From the NCBI GenBank assembly GCA_021783175.1, contig JAJXUF010000002.1:45840-109839 (forward strand): a stretch of DNA of 64,000 bases, written 5' to 3'. The notes under the pieces are model-generated. The model made no database searches and was not told where the DNA came from. It was given only the letters and a program-made list of their open reading frames with translations. The first letter of the stretch is position 1, and each line of letters begins with the position of its first letter. Made by a program: the position numbers and the translations under genes. Below, piece after piece: positions 28,544-37,502 of the stretch. Source of the stretch: Pseudomonadota bacterium (GTDB taxonomy: Bacteria > Pseudomonadota > Gammaproteobacteria > Acidiferrobacterales > UBA6901).

Positions 28544-30021
28544 GCGGCGTCTCCCAGTATTTCCATCACTACCTGGCGATCACTGAAGGACAACCGTTGG
28601 TCCTTTACCTGCTGATAGTCTTCATGTCCCTTACCGGCAACAAGAATGCTGTCCCCAATCTGGGCTTCGCGAATCGCCAATCTGATCGCTTGTGCCCGAT
28701 CACGCACAATGGTCGGAGTGCTGTGCATACCGCCCACTATCTCGGTGATGATCCCATCCGGCGCTTCATGTCTTGGATTGTCGTCGGTAAGTATCACGAC
28801 ATCCGCCAATTCTTCGGCTAGCCTACCCATCTGCGGCCGTTTGCCGCGATCGCGATCGCCACCGCAACCGAAGACGCACCACAATCGACCCTGCGTGTGC
28901 TCGCGCAGAGCCGACAGGGCCTTTTCCAGTGCATCCGGCGTATGCGCATAGTCGACAACAACCAGCGGCGCCGCGCCGCCTCCAAAACGTTCCATCCGGC
29001 CCGCAACCGGTCGCGCAAGCGACAGTCTTGCCACAGCGACAGGCAAAGGCATGCCTGCAACTAGAAGTACCGCAAGTACCGCGAGCAAATTCATCGCATT
29101 GAAACGCCCTAGCAGCGGACTGCGTAGAGTGGTGACACCAGCCGGCGTCTCCACAACCAAAGCCAATCCATCTGCCATAGGTTCAACAGAGGTCGCCCTG
29201 ACGTCCGCTTGCTCAAGTCCAAAGGTTGTGACTTTGATTCGCTTTGGAATCTTGGCTACCAAGGCACGACCCAGCTCATCATCCTGATTGATAACTGCCG
29301 CTCGCAGGCTCTGAAATGCGAAAAGGCGTGACTTGCTTTCGGCGTAGGCTTCCATCGTGCCGTGATAGTCGAGGTGATCGCGCGTGAGATTGGTGAAAAC
29401 TGCGATATCGAAAGCAACACCTTCAACGCGACCCTGCTCCAGCGCGTGTGACGAAACTTCCATACACGCGGAAGCCGCCCCATTTGCAACGAACCCGGCT
29501 AACAATCGATGCACGCTGACCGGATCCGGCGTTGTGTGGCTTGCCGGATCAAGTGCGCCCGCCAAACCGGCCCCGAGTGTGCCGATCAGCCCACAACGCC
29601 GCTCAGGTTCATCAAGGACTTGGGCCAGCAGATGAGTGCAGGTTGTCTTGCCGTTCGTGCCAGTCACGCCGATTACAAACAACTGCCGCGAAGGCATCCC
29701 GAAAAAACGGTCGGCTATAGTTCCGATGCGGTGCCTGAGACCGGACACCGGCACCGACGGGATCGCAATTGTGCCTGGCTCAAAACTTGATTGGGAGGTT
29801 GAAGATTCTCCGGGCTCGAAGGCGACCGCGACAGCGCCGCGGGCGACGGCGCCACCGATATAGTCGCGACCATCCCCGTGCACTCCGGGTGCTGCCATGA
29901 ACAGCCATCCAGGCTCAACGTTTCGACTGTCGATAGCAATACCAAGAATTTCCGGATCCATGACAAGCGGCTGATCAGTTAGACCATCGAGCAATTGACT
30001 TAGGCGCATGCCGCTCATCAT
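28540..30021 (-). CDS. murE: UDP-MurNAc-tripeptide synthetase MurE (meso-DAP type)
   Basis: Adds the third peptide residue to UDP-MurNAc-L-Ala-D-Glu. The 493 residues have IAIDSRNVEPGWLFMA, P-loop TGTNGKTTCTHLL, EVSSHALEQGRV, VDYAHTPDALEKAL and DNPR (in LTDDNPRHE). DNPR marks meso-diaminopimelate specificity, as expected for a Gram-negative. ATG 30021, preceded by GGAGAAGG, overlaps the ftsI stop. Confidence 0.98.
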   Translation of the reverse strand: MMSGMRLSQLLDGLTDQPLVMDPEILGIAIDSRNVEPGWLFMAAPGVHGDGRDYIGGAVARGAVAVAFEPGESSTSQSSFEPGTIAIPSVPVSGLRHRIGTIADRFFGMPSRQLFVIGVTGTNGKTTCTHLLAQVLDEPERRCGLIGTLGAGLAGALDPASHTTPDPVSVHRLLAGFVANGAASACMEVSSHALEQGRVEGVAFDIAVFTNLTRDHLDYHGTMEAYAESKSRLFAFQSLRAAVINQDDELGRALVAKIPKRIKVTTFGLEQADVRATSVEPMADGLALVVETPAGVTTLRSPLLGRFNAMNLLAVLAVLLVAGMPLPVAVARLSLARPVAGRMERFGGGAAPLVVVDYAHTPDALEKALSALREHTQGRLWCVFGCGGDRDRGKRPQMGRLAEELADVVILTDDNPRHEAPDGIITEIVGGMHSTPTIVRDRAQAIRLAIREAQIGDSILVAGKGHEDYQQVKDQRLSFSDRQVVMEILGDAA

Positions 30022-31790
30022 GTCCCTTCTCCGGTGCGAGAAGCGCGCGACCCCTGGGTCATGAGTTGATTCGCGGCGGCGCGAGAAGCCGGTGCCTGAG
30101 CCATCCAGTGCTGAGGACGCGGAAGATCGTCCGGCGGGATATTCAGCAACCGCATTGCTCCGGTCATGACTTTGCTGAAAACGGGTGCGGCAATCTGGCC
30201 GCCATAATAAGCGCCGCCAGTAGGATCGTTGACCATGATGACCATCACTAGGCGCGGGTTGCTCGCTGGTACGAATCCTGCGAACGAAGCGATATAGTCG
30301 TTCGGCTCGTAACCGTTAGGGCCGAGCTTGTGGGTAGTTCCCGTCTTGCCGGCAACTTGATAGTTGACGACATCTGCAGCCTTACCGGTGCCGTCGCTAC
30401 TGACTGCGAGCTCAAGCATCGAGCGTATTTCATGAGCAACGGTCGCTGGCATGATACGCCGGCCGGCAACCGGCTGGTCGCGCCGCAGAAGAGTGACCGG
30501 CATCATCAGTCCGTTGTTGGCCAAACCGCCATAGGCTTGCGCCAGCTGTATCGGGGTAACTGAAATACCGTAACCGAACGACATCGTTGCCTGTTCTACC
30601 GGTACCCACCGATTGGGCGGATTGACGAATCCGGATGCCTCGCCCGGCAGCCCCACTCCAGTGGGCACACCGAATCCGACTCGACGAAACATGTCCCACA
30701 TCGAGTCGCGGTTGAGCGACAACGCTATCTTGGTTGCTCCGACGTTGCTTGATTTCTCGATTACCTGTGCGACCGTAAGCAGTCCGTAATTGCGCTCATC
30801 GCGGATGATATTGTGGCCTATTTCGATACTGCCCGGCGTGGTATCTATTACCGTCGTCGGCAGATACCTTCCCGTTTCCAGGGCCGTGGCAATCGTGAAC
30901 GGTTTGAGCGTCGAACCGGGTTCGAACACATCTGTTACCGCCCGGTCGCGATAAATCCTGCTTTGTAGGTGGCTGCGATTGTTCGGATTGAAGCTCGGTT
31001 CGTTGACAAGCGCCAAAACTTCTCCTGTACGCGCGTCAAGCACTATAGCGCTGGCCGCCCGTGCATGATGTAAAGCAATCGCACCTTTGAGCGCCCGATA
31101 AGCAAGATACTGAATTCGCCGATCGATGCTTATGGTGAGGTTCCTGCCAGGTACCGGCAGCGATATGCTTTCAACGTTTTCGACTATATTCCCGTAACGA
31201 TCCTTGAGCACACGTTTTTTGCCCGGTATCGCACGCAACCAGCTGTTGTACGCAAGTTCGATTCCCTCCTGACCCTCATCGTCGACGTTTGTGAATCCGA
31301 CCACGTGGGCTGCGACCGGTCCCGCTGGGTAGTAACGGCGGTACTCGCGCTGCAGCGCAACTCCAGGTATTCCGAGCGCCATAACTGCCTTAGCGGTTTC
31401 AGGGGCAATTTCGCGCTTGATGTACATGAAATCATGACCGGCCTGACGCCTGACGTCGCGCGCAAGGTCGGATGGTGGTATCCCAAGTAACCTAGCGAGC
31501 GCCGGCCAGCTGGCTCGGGCAGATGCCAAGTCATCCGGAACCGCCCAGACGGAATCCACTGGAGTGCTGATCGCAAGTGGCTCGCCGTTGCGGTCCAAAA
31601 TCATGCCGCGATGGGAATCGTCCTCGACGATGCGCAGATGACGTGCGTCCCCCTGCTCCTGCAGGTAGTTGGCATCGATCACCTGCAGATAGAAGGCGCG
31701 CGTCGCCACCAGAACGAAGCCAAAAAACATAAAGGCCAATACCACCTGGTAGCGGGACCAGCGATGTCGGTTATTCGGCGATCGGCTCAA
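30018..31790 (-). CDS. ftsI: Septal transpeptidase FtsI (PBP3)
   Basis: Class B penicillin-binding protein that cross-links septal peptidoglycan. The 590 residues have one membrane helix (about 16-36), a pedestal domain, the active-site SxxK in EPGSTLKPFT, SSN in EKSSNVGATK and KTG in AGKTGTTHKLG. The start is an unusual TTG at 31790: GGAGG lies just upstream, the codon overlaps the ftsL stop as TTGA, and the next ATG would delete most of the membrane anchor. Confidence 0.97.
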   Translation of the reverse strand: MSRSPNNRHRWSRYQVVLAFMFFGFVLVATRAFYLQVIDANYLQEQGDARHLRIVEDDSHRGMILDRNGEPLAISTPVDSVWAVPDDLASARASWPALARLLGIPPSDLARDVRRQAGHDFMYIKREIAPETAKAVMALGIPGVALQREYRRYYPAGPVAAHVVGFTNVDDEGQEGIELAYNSWLRAIPGKKRVLKDRYGNIVENVESISLPVPGRNLTISIDRRIQYLAYRALKGAIALHHARAASAIVLDARTGEVLALVNEPSFNPNNRSHLQSRIYRDRAVTDVFEPGSTLKPFTIATALETGRYLPTTVIDTTPGSIEIGHNIIRDERNYGLLTVAQVIEKSSNVGATKIALSLNRDSMWDMFRRVGFGVPTGVGLPGEASGFVNPPNRWVPVEQATMSFGYGISVTPIQLAQAYGGLANNGLMMPVTLLRRDQPVAGRRIMPATVAHEIRSMLELAVSSDGTGKAADVVNYQVAGKTGTTHKLGPNGYEPNDYIASFAGFVPASNPRLVMVIMVNDPTGGAYYGGQIAAPVFSKVMTGAMRLLNIPPDDLPRPQHWMAQAPASRAAANQLMTQGSRASRTGEGT

Positions 31791-32062
31791 TGGTTGCCTC
31801 CATTGAGATAAACGATGACTACCTGTTTTGGCGTTGGCATGGCCATTCCGAGTCGGGTTTGAGCAAGCGCCTCAATCCGCCGATGTTCTGACCATGTCCC
31901 CTCTTCGAGCAGCAACTTGCCGCGCTCGATGTTCAGATTGTCACGCTCATTTTGCAGCGCCTGGAGCTCGACGAAATCCATACGGTTACGCTGACGCAAA
32001 TAAACCACAGCAAGCGCCGAGACCATCACTGCAATCACGAGAACCGCGATGCGTCTATGCAT
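31787..32062 (-). CDS. ftsL: Cell division protein FtsL
   Basis: Small bitopic divisome protein that forms the FtsQLB complex. The 91-residue product starts [20 protein letters not shown], a single membrane helix, followed by a coiled coil ([20 protein letters not shown]) and the end typical of FtsL. ATG 32062 overlaps the rsmH stop by 8 nt (ATGCATAG) and has GGAG upstream; a longer frame starting in rsmH is rejected. It runs into ftsI through a TTGA overlap. Confidence 0.93.
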   Translation of the reverse strand: MHRRIAVLVIAVMVSALAVVYLRQRNRMDFVELQALQNERDNLNIERGKLLLEEGTWSEHRRIEALAQTRLGMAMPTPKQVVIVYLNGGNH

Positions 32063-32990
32063 GCAAAGTCTCCGCGACCCGAAGCACTGCACTTCTCGCC
32101 CGAGGATTGGACTGCACCTCTTTGTCACCTGGTCGAATAGCTTTGCCCACCTTCTTGAGACGTGGCGTCAACATCGCGGCCGTTACCGGCAGATCTGGCG
32201 GAAATCTGTCACCGCTGGACTCGTGCCGCATGAAGTCCTTGACTATGCGATCTTCAAGCGAGTGAAAGCTAATCACAGCAAGACGCCCGTGCGGCGCAAG
32301 TACTGACAGCGCCTGCGGCAGTACGGCGCGAATCTCGTCAAGCTCCCGGTTGATGTGAATGCGAACAGCCTGAAAGGTCCGCGTCGCTGGATGCTGGCCC
32401 GGTTCGCGCGTCGGCACTGCGCCTGCGACGATCTGGGCAAGCCGATCCGTCGTGGTAATTGCCTCGCGCGTGCGTTCCGCACAAATTGCGCGCGCTATGC
32501 GACGAGCGAAGCGCTCTTCGCCATACTCACGTATGACACGGTAAATTTCTGCCTCGTCAGCGTGGTTTATCCATTCCGCAGCCGACAGGCCGCTTTCCGG
32601 ATCCATGCGCATGTCGAGCGGGCCTTGATAGCGAAAGCTGAATCCACGCTGCGGTTCATCAAGCTGCGGCGATGAGACACCAAGATCAAGGAGAATACCG
32701 TTGACCTTTCCTGCCCACCCGCGATCTTCTACAGCCTGTGCCAGCATGGAAAACAGTCCTCGTACAACCTCAAAGCGTGGATCGCCGGCAAATTGCGCGC
32801 GCGCCGCTTCCACTGCCTGCGGATCCCGGTCAAGCGCCAGGACACGACCGTCCGGACCAAGACGTCTGAGCATCTCTCGGCTGTGCCCACCGCGACCGAA
32901 GGTCGCGTCCACATACTTTCCTCCTTCCCGCATGGCGAGCGCGTCGATCGCTTCCTCTAGAAGGACCGGAAGATGTTGCTGTGCATCCAC
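32055..32990 (-). CDS. rsmH: 16S rRNA (cytosine1402-N4)-methyltransferase RsmH
   Basis: SAM-dependent methyltransferase modifying C1402 in the ribosomal P-site (formerly MraW). The 311 residues show [13 protein letters not shown], the SAM motif [43 protein letters not shown] and [15 protein letters not shown]. The start is GTG 32990, placed by homology, with AGG and GAGGA just upstream. Second gene of the dcw cluster. Confidence 0.98.
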   Translation of the reverse strand: MDAQQHLPVLLEEAIDALAMREGGKYVDATFGRGGHSREMLRRLGPDGRVLALDRDPQAVEAARAQFAGDPRFEVVRGLFSMLAQAVEDRGWAGKVNGILLDLGVSSPQLDEPQRGFSFRYQGPLDMRMDPESGLSAAEWINHADEAEIYRVIREYGEERFARRIARAICAERTREAITTTDRLAQIVAGAVPTREPGQHPATRTFQAVRIHINRELDEIRAVLPQALSVLAPHGRLAVISFHSLEDRIVKDFMRHESSGDRFPPDLPVTAAMLTPRLKKVGKAIRPGDKEVQSNPRARSAVLRVAETLHA

Positions 32991-32998
32991 TCCTCAGC

Positions 32999-33451
32999 CT
33001 AAAGGGACAGCGATTCAAGTTCGGCCGGCATGACCCCATCACCGGCGCCGGCTGCGAGCCATTCCGCACGCCGCGTGTTCCACGTTGCCTCATCCCAGAT
33101 TTCGAACCTGTGCCCCTGTCCTATCAGCACCACTCCCTTTTCCAGGCTTGCAAATTCGCGCAGTGGCGGCGGCAACAGAATACGGCCGTTGCCATCCAGC
33201 TCACATTCCGTCGCATGCCCGATCAACAGGCGCTGCAGTCGGCGCGCCTGCTCGTTGAAACTCGGCAGCTTGACCAGTTTGCGCTCAATCTCCTCCCAGT
33301 CCGGCAGCGGATAGAGCAGCAAACAATGATCGCGATCGACCGTCACGACCATGTGGCCATCGCAATGGCGCGCGAGCGTCTCGCGATACCGCGTCGGAAT
33401 TGCGAGACGGCCCTTGCTGTCCAGATTGAGTTCGTTGACGCCGCGAAACAT
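32999..33451 (-). CDS. mraZ: Transcriptional regulator MraZ
   Basis: AbrB-like ring-shaped DNA-binding protein that represses the dcw operon. The 150-residue protein has two MraZ repeats, beginning FRGVNELNLDSKGRLAIPTRYRE and ATECELDGNGRILLPPPLREF, each with the conserved D/N-GR core. First gene of the cluster; its promoter is followed by four MraZ-type repeats, so autoregulation is expected. Confidence 0.97.
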   Translation of the reverse strand: MFRGVNELNLDSKGRLAIPTRYRETLARHCDGHMVVTVDRDHCLLLYPLPDWEEIERKLVKLPSFNEQARRLQRLLIGHATECELDGNGRILLPPPLREFASLEKGVVLIGQGHRFEIWDEATWNTRRAEWLAAGAGDGVMPAELESLSL

Positions 33452-33463
33452 TCAGTCTCTCTT

Positions 33464-33498
33464 TCGCACTTTATTCCACAATTATCCACAATTTCCCA
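33464..33498 (-). promoter_or_regulatory. MraZ operator: four direct repeats at 10-bp steps
   Basis: On the minus strand TGGGA, TGGAT, TGGAA and TGCGA recur with 5-nt spacers AATTG, AATTG and TAAAG. MraZ is known to bind TGGGN repeats separated by 5 nt. The array lies just after the predicted transcription start, roughly +5 to +39, where a bound ring would block escape or elongation. Confidence 0.75.
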
Positions 33499-33508
33499 CT
33501 TAATTGAC

Positions 33509-33538
33509 ACTATAGATAGACGCGCGGATCAGTGTCAA
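33509..33538 (-). promoter_or_regulatory. Main dcw promoter (Pmra)
   Basis: TTGACA (complement of 33533-33538) and TATAGT (complement of 33509-33514) are 18 bp apart on the minus strand, giving a start near 33502 and a leader of about 50 nt before mraZ. This is one of the closest matches to the sigma-70 consensus in the window. Confidence 0.75.
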
Positions 33539-33728
33539 GAAAATTGCACCGCGCGCGGGCAATTTCTCCTTTTGGAGACAGTAGGTTACAGCGCCAAAGG
33601 TTGGGAGTGGGCGACGAAAGGCGGTACCGTGGGCATATTGGGCCCGTGGACGGGGGAAAACCACACAATGCAAGATAAAAAAATAGAGATAATACAAATA
33701 ATTGCAAGAATAACTTAAAGTGAAAAAT

Positions 33729-34082
33729 GGAGTCAGCCGATAAGCCGGGTTCTGTCGAGGGCAGCCATTCCTCTAGGACACGCGTCACCACGTGCCTCAA
33801 GCAACCTACCCGGGAACGGTGCGGGCCACACCATAGTTCCCCTATTCGGTCTTGCTCCAGGTGGGGTTTTCCCTGCCGCGGCTGTTACCACCCGCGCGGT
33901 GCGCTCTTACCGCACCATTTCACCCTTACCGTTATCCCTGGCTAGGCCAGGAATACTTAGGCGGTGTATTTTCTGTGGCACTTTCCGTGGGCTCGCGCCC
34001 CCCAGGCGTTACCTGGCACCTTGCCCTGCGGAGCCCGGACTTTCCTCCGTGCCATAGACACGGCGACTGCCTGGCCGACTCC
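33729..34082 (-). ncRNA. rnpB: RNase P RNA, bacterial class A
   Basis: Catalytic RNA of RNase P, which matures tRNA 5' ends. Read on the minus strand it begins GGAGTCGGCCAGGCAGTCGC, contains the conserved GAGGAAAGTCCGGGCTCC core, GGGTGAAATGGTGCGGTAAG, and ends AACCCGGCTTATCGGCTGAC followed by TCC. Terminal strands GGAGTCGGCC and the 3' GGCTGACTCC pair as helix P1. Length is about 354 nt. A T-run (ATTTTT) directly after the 3' end is a likely terminator. It lies between rsmI and mraZ, a common gammaproteobacterial order. Plus-strand open frames here are artefacts. Confidence 0.98.
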
Positions 34083-34089
34083 ATGCGCG

Positions 34090-34118
34090 ATTATACGCCG
34101 ATCACGCCCTCCGGTGCA
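34090..34118 (-). promoter_or_regulatory. rnpB promoter
   Basis: A perfect TATAAT (complement of 34090-34095) lies 7-8 bp before the rnpB 5' end, as expected for a stable RNA start. The -35 at 17 bp (TGCACC) is poor; a GC-rich discriminator follows the -10. Confidence 0.65.
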
Positions 34119-34172
34119 GCTCGACCGGCCCTGACCACAAATTGACGCGTCAGCATGTTGCAGCGAGGCAGG

Positions 34173-35036
34173 TTACCTGCGACGTTCCGCCAGACCGAGC
34201 GCATGATCATAGAGGCGATTCTTCTTGATACCGGTAATCTGCGCCGCGAGCGCAGCGGCCTGCTTTATGGGCAATTCCGCCAACAGAATCCGCAACACTT
34301 TCTCGCTGCGACTATCGATTTCCTGCTGAAAAGTCGTAAGTTTCCCGTGCACCAGCAAAACCAGCTCGCCACGTTGCTGGTTTGAGTCATTTTTCACCCA
34401 TTCACACAGCTCCCCAAGCGTGCCGGCGCGAATCGTTTCAAACTGTTTGGTCAGCTCACGCGCCAGCACCGCTTCGCGATCAGCGCCAATCACGCTGACC
34501 ATGTCCGCGAGGCATTCGGCAACGCGATGCGGAGACTCGTAGAAAATCAAAGTTCGTGTATCCTCGCGCAACTCGTCGAAATACGCGCGCCGCGCCGCCG
34601 TTCTGGCGGGCGGGAACCCTTCGAATGCAAAGCGGTCCGAAGGTAGGCCGGCAGCAGACAAAGCGACGATCGCAGCGCATGGTCCGGGCACTGGAACCAC
34701 GGAGATTCCGGCTGCACGCGCGGCACGCACTAGCTTGAAGCCAGGATCGTTGACCAGCGGAGTACCGGCATCACTGATCAATGCAATTCGCTGGCCCCCC
34801 TGCAGACGCCTGATCAGTTCAGGCGTCATGGATTGCTCGTTATGCTCGTGAAAGGCGGTGAGTGGCGTGCTTATCTGAAAGTGCCGGAGCATTGGCGCAC
34901 TGTGACGGGTGTCTTCAGCCGCTATAACATCAACCTCGGAAAGCACACGCCGTGCGCGTGGCGACATGTCTTCCAAATTTCCAATGGGTGTCGCTACCAC
35001 AAACAGGGCGCCTTGAGCACCGAGGTTGTTTGACAC
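34173..35036 (-). CDS. rsmI: 16S rRNA (cytidine1402-2'-O)-methyltransferase RsmI
   Basis: Methylates the ribose of C1402, complementing RsmH on the same nucleotide. The 287-residue tetrapyrrole-methylase-fold protein shows LFVVATPIGNLEDMSPRA, EDTRHSAPML, ISDAGTPLVNDPG, VVPVPGPCA and IFYESPHR. The start is GTG 35036 with GTGGAGG 7 nt upstream; further upstream extension would cross the divergent lpoA promoter. It is divergent from lpoA, as in E. coli (yraL/yraM). Confidence 0.96.
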   Translation of the reverse strand: MSNNLGAQGALFVVATPIGNLEDMSPRARRVLSEVDVIAAEDTRHSAPMLRHFQISTPLTAFHEHNEQSMTPELIRRLQGGQRIALISDAGTPLVNDPGFKLVRAARAAGISVVPVPGPCAAIVALSAAGLPSDRFAFEGFPPARTAARRAYFDELREDTRTLIFYESPHRVAECLADMVSVIGADREAVLARELTKQFETIRAGTLGELCEWVKNDSNQQRGELVLLVHGKLTTFQQEIDSRSEKVLRILLAELPIKQAAALAAQITGIKKNRLYDHALGLAERRR

Positions 35037-35059
35037 GTGCGCCTCCACTTTATGATACT
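35030..35059 (+). promoter_or_regulatory. Candidate lpoA promoter overlapping the rsmI start
   Basis: A perfect TTGACA (35030-35035) is followed after 18 bp by GATACT (35054-35059, 4 of 6). The -35 abuts the rsmI GTG codon on the opposite strand. Transcription would start near 35066, about 20 nt before the lpoA ATG. Confidence 0.5.
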
Positions 35060-35086
35060 GTCGACCCAGTTTATACGACATCCCCT

Positions 35087-37036
35087 ATGAAACCGATCCT
35101 CACCACCCCGTTTTGGGTAGTTTCGCTCGTACTTGCAGGCTTCTTGGCACTTCAAGGTTGCGAAACGCGGCCGCCCCTCCGCCCCCAGCCACAGGAATTA
35201 TCGACTACGGCCGCTCAACAGGCCGAGCAGGCGGGGGAATATGTCATTGCCGCCCGCGAATACGATCGTCTGGCAAAGATTGCGAACCCGCCACAGCGCC
35301 AGCAGTTTCAACTGAAAGCCGTGAGCGAACTTATCCGCGCTGCGCAGGTGCGGGAGGCGCGCCAGGAAATTGAATCAATCGATGTTACCGGTCTCGATCC
35401 TTCGTACTCCGCTCGCAAACTCATTCTTGAAGCACGCATCGCTTCATTGGAAGGGCACTCCGGCCAGACCATGACGCTGCTCGGCAAGGTCGCGCGCATG
35501 CACAATCTGGATCCATCGCTGGTTGCCGACATGTACCTGACAAGAGCACAAACGGAAGTTTTGCTCAATCGTCCGATGGATGCTGTAAACGATTTCATCG
35601 CCCGCGAGCGCTACATTGCGTCTGCCGCCGACGTCACAGCTAATCAGCAGCAATTGTGGCACGTGCTGCAGACGCTCAGCCGGTCGGATCTAAAACGTGC
35701 GCTCGATCGCACAAATAATTCGGAGCTTGCCGGCTGGCTGCAGCTTGCCATAGCTGTCATTGACAACTCGGGCGATCCTAATCAGCTAGCGATTGCCGTG
35801 GACAACTGGCACAAATCGCATCCAGACCATCCTGCGACCGAGCTTTTTCTAAAGGGACTTGCAAGCCCGGTACCAGGCATCATGGGGCGGGTCGATAACA
35901 TTGCCCTGCTATTACCGCTGACATCCGAATTTGCGACACAGGCGTCGGCCGTACGCGATGGCTTCATGGCCATGGACGCGGCAAACACAAGCCCGGATAA
36001 ACCTAAAATCACTGTTTACGATACGGGCGCAGACCCGACAAAGATTACGAAATTCTACGACGCAGCCGTTACCAATGGGGCGCAAATGGTTGTCGGTCCA
36101 CTGGGCCTTGATGCGGTAGATGAATTGGTCAAAGCCAATGATTTCAAGGTACCGACTCTTCTGCTGAGCCAGACCAGCCAGAACATCGATCCACAGGAAC
36201 ACGTATTCCAGTTTGGCCTCCCGCCAGAACAGGAAGCGGCACAGGCGGCGGAACGCGCCTACCTGGATGGCCACCGACGCGCGGCCATCATGTACCCGAA
36301 CACCTCTTGGGGACAACGCATGGCCAACGGCTTCAGTTCGGCATGGCAGCGCCTTGGAGGGATCGTATTGACATCGGTCGCGTATCAGCCCGGGCTGGGC
36401 GACTACTCGGGGCCGGTTGAGCAACTGCTCAACATCACCCAGAGCAAAGAGCGCAAGAATCGCCTTGAAGCGCTGCTTCAGGTCAAACTTAAATTTGACC
36501 CCAGGCCGCGCGAAGACATCGACATGATCTTCCTTGCCGCTGATGCTCCCAATGGGCGCCTCATCAAACCGCAGCTTAACTATTACCGCGCCATGGAAAT
36601 CCCGGTTTACGCAACATCACACATATTTACCGGAAAGGGCGATCCCGTGCGAGATACCGATCTCGACGGAATCATGTTCGGCGATATGCCATGGATGCTG
36701 GTCGGCAATGGCAAGGTGGAAGCGCTGCGGGATGAATTGCAGCACGGTAACTGGCTTTACGCTCATACGCCGCTCGATCGTCTTTACGCGCTTGGTGTCG
36801 ACGCCTATTCGATTATTCCCCAGCTTAACCGTCTCAGCACCGAAAACGGCGTGCATTTTGACGGCGTCACCAGCGGGCTGAGTATCGGGCCGGATGGGCG
36901 CCTGCGCAGGCAGCTGCTCTGGGCACAATTTCGCCAAGGCGTCCCTCAACTTCTCGACACATTCCTGAACTACAAGGGCGAATTCGCCCTCGATGGTGGT
37001 AGCGGATCCGCCCCGTCACCACAACCGCAGCACTGA
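35087..37036 (+). CDS. lpoA: Penicillin-binding protein activator LpoA (LppC family)
   Basis: Outer-membrane lipoprotein that activates PBP1A from outside the peptidoglycan layer. The 649-residue precursor has a lipoprotein signal peptide ending LALQGC (lipidated Cys about 24), an N-terminal TPR-like helical domain to about residue 270, and a C-terminal periplasmic-binding-protein-like domain starting near VDNIALLLPLTSEFATQA. ATG 35087 gives the clean signal peptide; a longer frame upstream is spurious. In E. coli yraN, diaA and dolP follow; here dolP follows after 466 bp and the other two are missing. Confidence 0.94.
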   Translation: MKPILTTPFWVVSLVLAGFLALQGCETRPPLRPQPQELSTTAAQQAEQAGEYVIAAREYDRLAKIANPPQRQQFQLKAVSELIRAAQVREARQEIESIDVTGLDPSYSARKLILEARIASLEGHSGQTMTLLGKVARMHNLDPSLVADMYLTRAQTEVLLNRPMDAVNDFIARERYIASAADVTANQQQLWHVLQTLSRSDLKRALDRTNNSELAGWLQLAIAVIDNSGDPNQLAIAVDNWHKSHPDHPATELFLKGLASPVPGIMGRVDNIALLLPLTSEFATQASAVRDGFMAMDAANTSPDKPKITVYDTGADPTKITKFYDAAVTNGAQMVVGPLGLDAVDELVKANDFKVPTLLLSQTSQNIDPQEHVFQFGLPPEQEAAQAAERAYLDGHRRAAIMYPNTSWGQRMANGFSSAWQRLGGIVLTSVAYQPGLGDYSGPVEQLLNITQSKERKNRLEALLQVKLKFDPRPREDIDMIFLAADAPNGRLIKPQLNYYRAMEIPVYATSHIFTGKGDPVRDTDLDGIMFGDMPWMLVGNGKVEALRDELQHGNWLYAHTPLDRLYALGVDAYSIIPQLNRLSTENGVHFDGVTSGLSIGPDGRLRRQLLWAQFRQGVPQLLDTFLNYKGEFALDGGSGSAPSPQPQH

Positions 37037-37502
37037 CCTTTGGGCGTCTGGCATGCTTCCGGGCAACTCCGGAACTGTGGTTGATTGTGCGTAGCGACGG
37101 ACCACTATGCAGCCAGTCTCGTTGCAACACCGCTTTTATTCGACACTACGACGCCTGCATGTCGCCCGGTGAGGACAATTGGCGGCATCAGTTCGATAAC
37201 CACTGGATATGGTCTTCCTGACCTTTTCGCCAGTCGGGACTTCCGGCGAAGCAGGTCGCTTTTATATTGCGAAATCAATAAATAATGGGTCAATTTGATT
37301 GATGAGCGGCATCAAACAGCCGCTGTCGCTCAACGCCAGTATTTGAATATGAAGGCAGGTTGACATCGAAGCTAGCTTCGGGCGGACATCAACATCTGCG
37401 TCATGCGCAAAGGAACTGCAGCAATACTCAAAATGCACGCGCTTGTGATCCATTGCCAATGTGACCTGATAGACTACCAACTGCCGGGACAGGAGTAGAC
37501 TC
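37037..37502. other. Large intergenic region between lpoA and dolP
   Basis: About 466 bp with no credible coding sequence or tRNA. It contains a 6-bp hairpin (TTCCGG/CCGGAA, 37057-37074) just after lpoA without a T-run, an AT-rich stretch near 37265-37300, an AGCGGC/GCCGCT hairpin near 37305-37325 and a perfect 14-bp palindrome CGAAGCTAGCTTCG at 37367-37380 directly after a TTGACA (37360-37365). Regulatory use for dolP is plausible; no well-spaced sigma-E promoter was found. Confidence 0.4.

Noticed and set aside
33510..34145. Several open frames on both strands
   Set aside because: They coincide with rnpB and its flanks; the RNase P RNA core motifs and pairing termini explain the sequence.
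37380..37502. Possible sigma-E promoter for dolP (GGAACT near 37410)
   Set aside because: The following TCAAA lies only about 10 bp away instead of 15-17.
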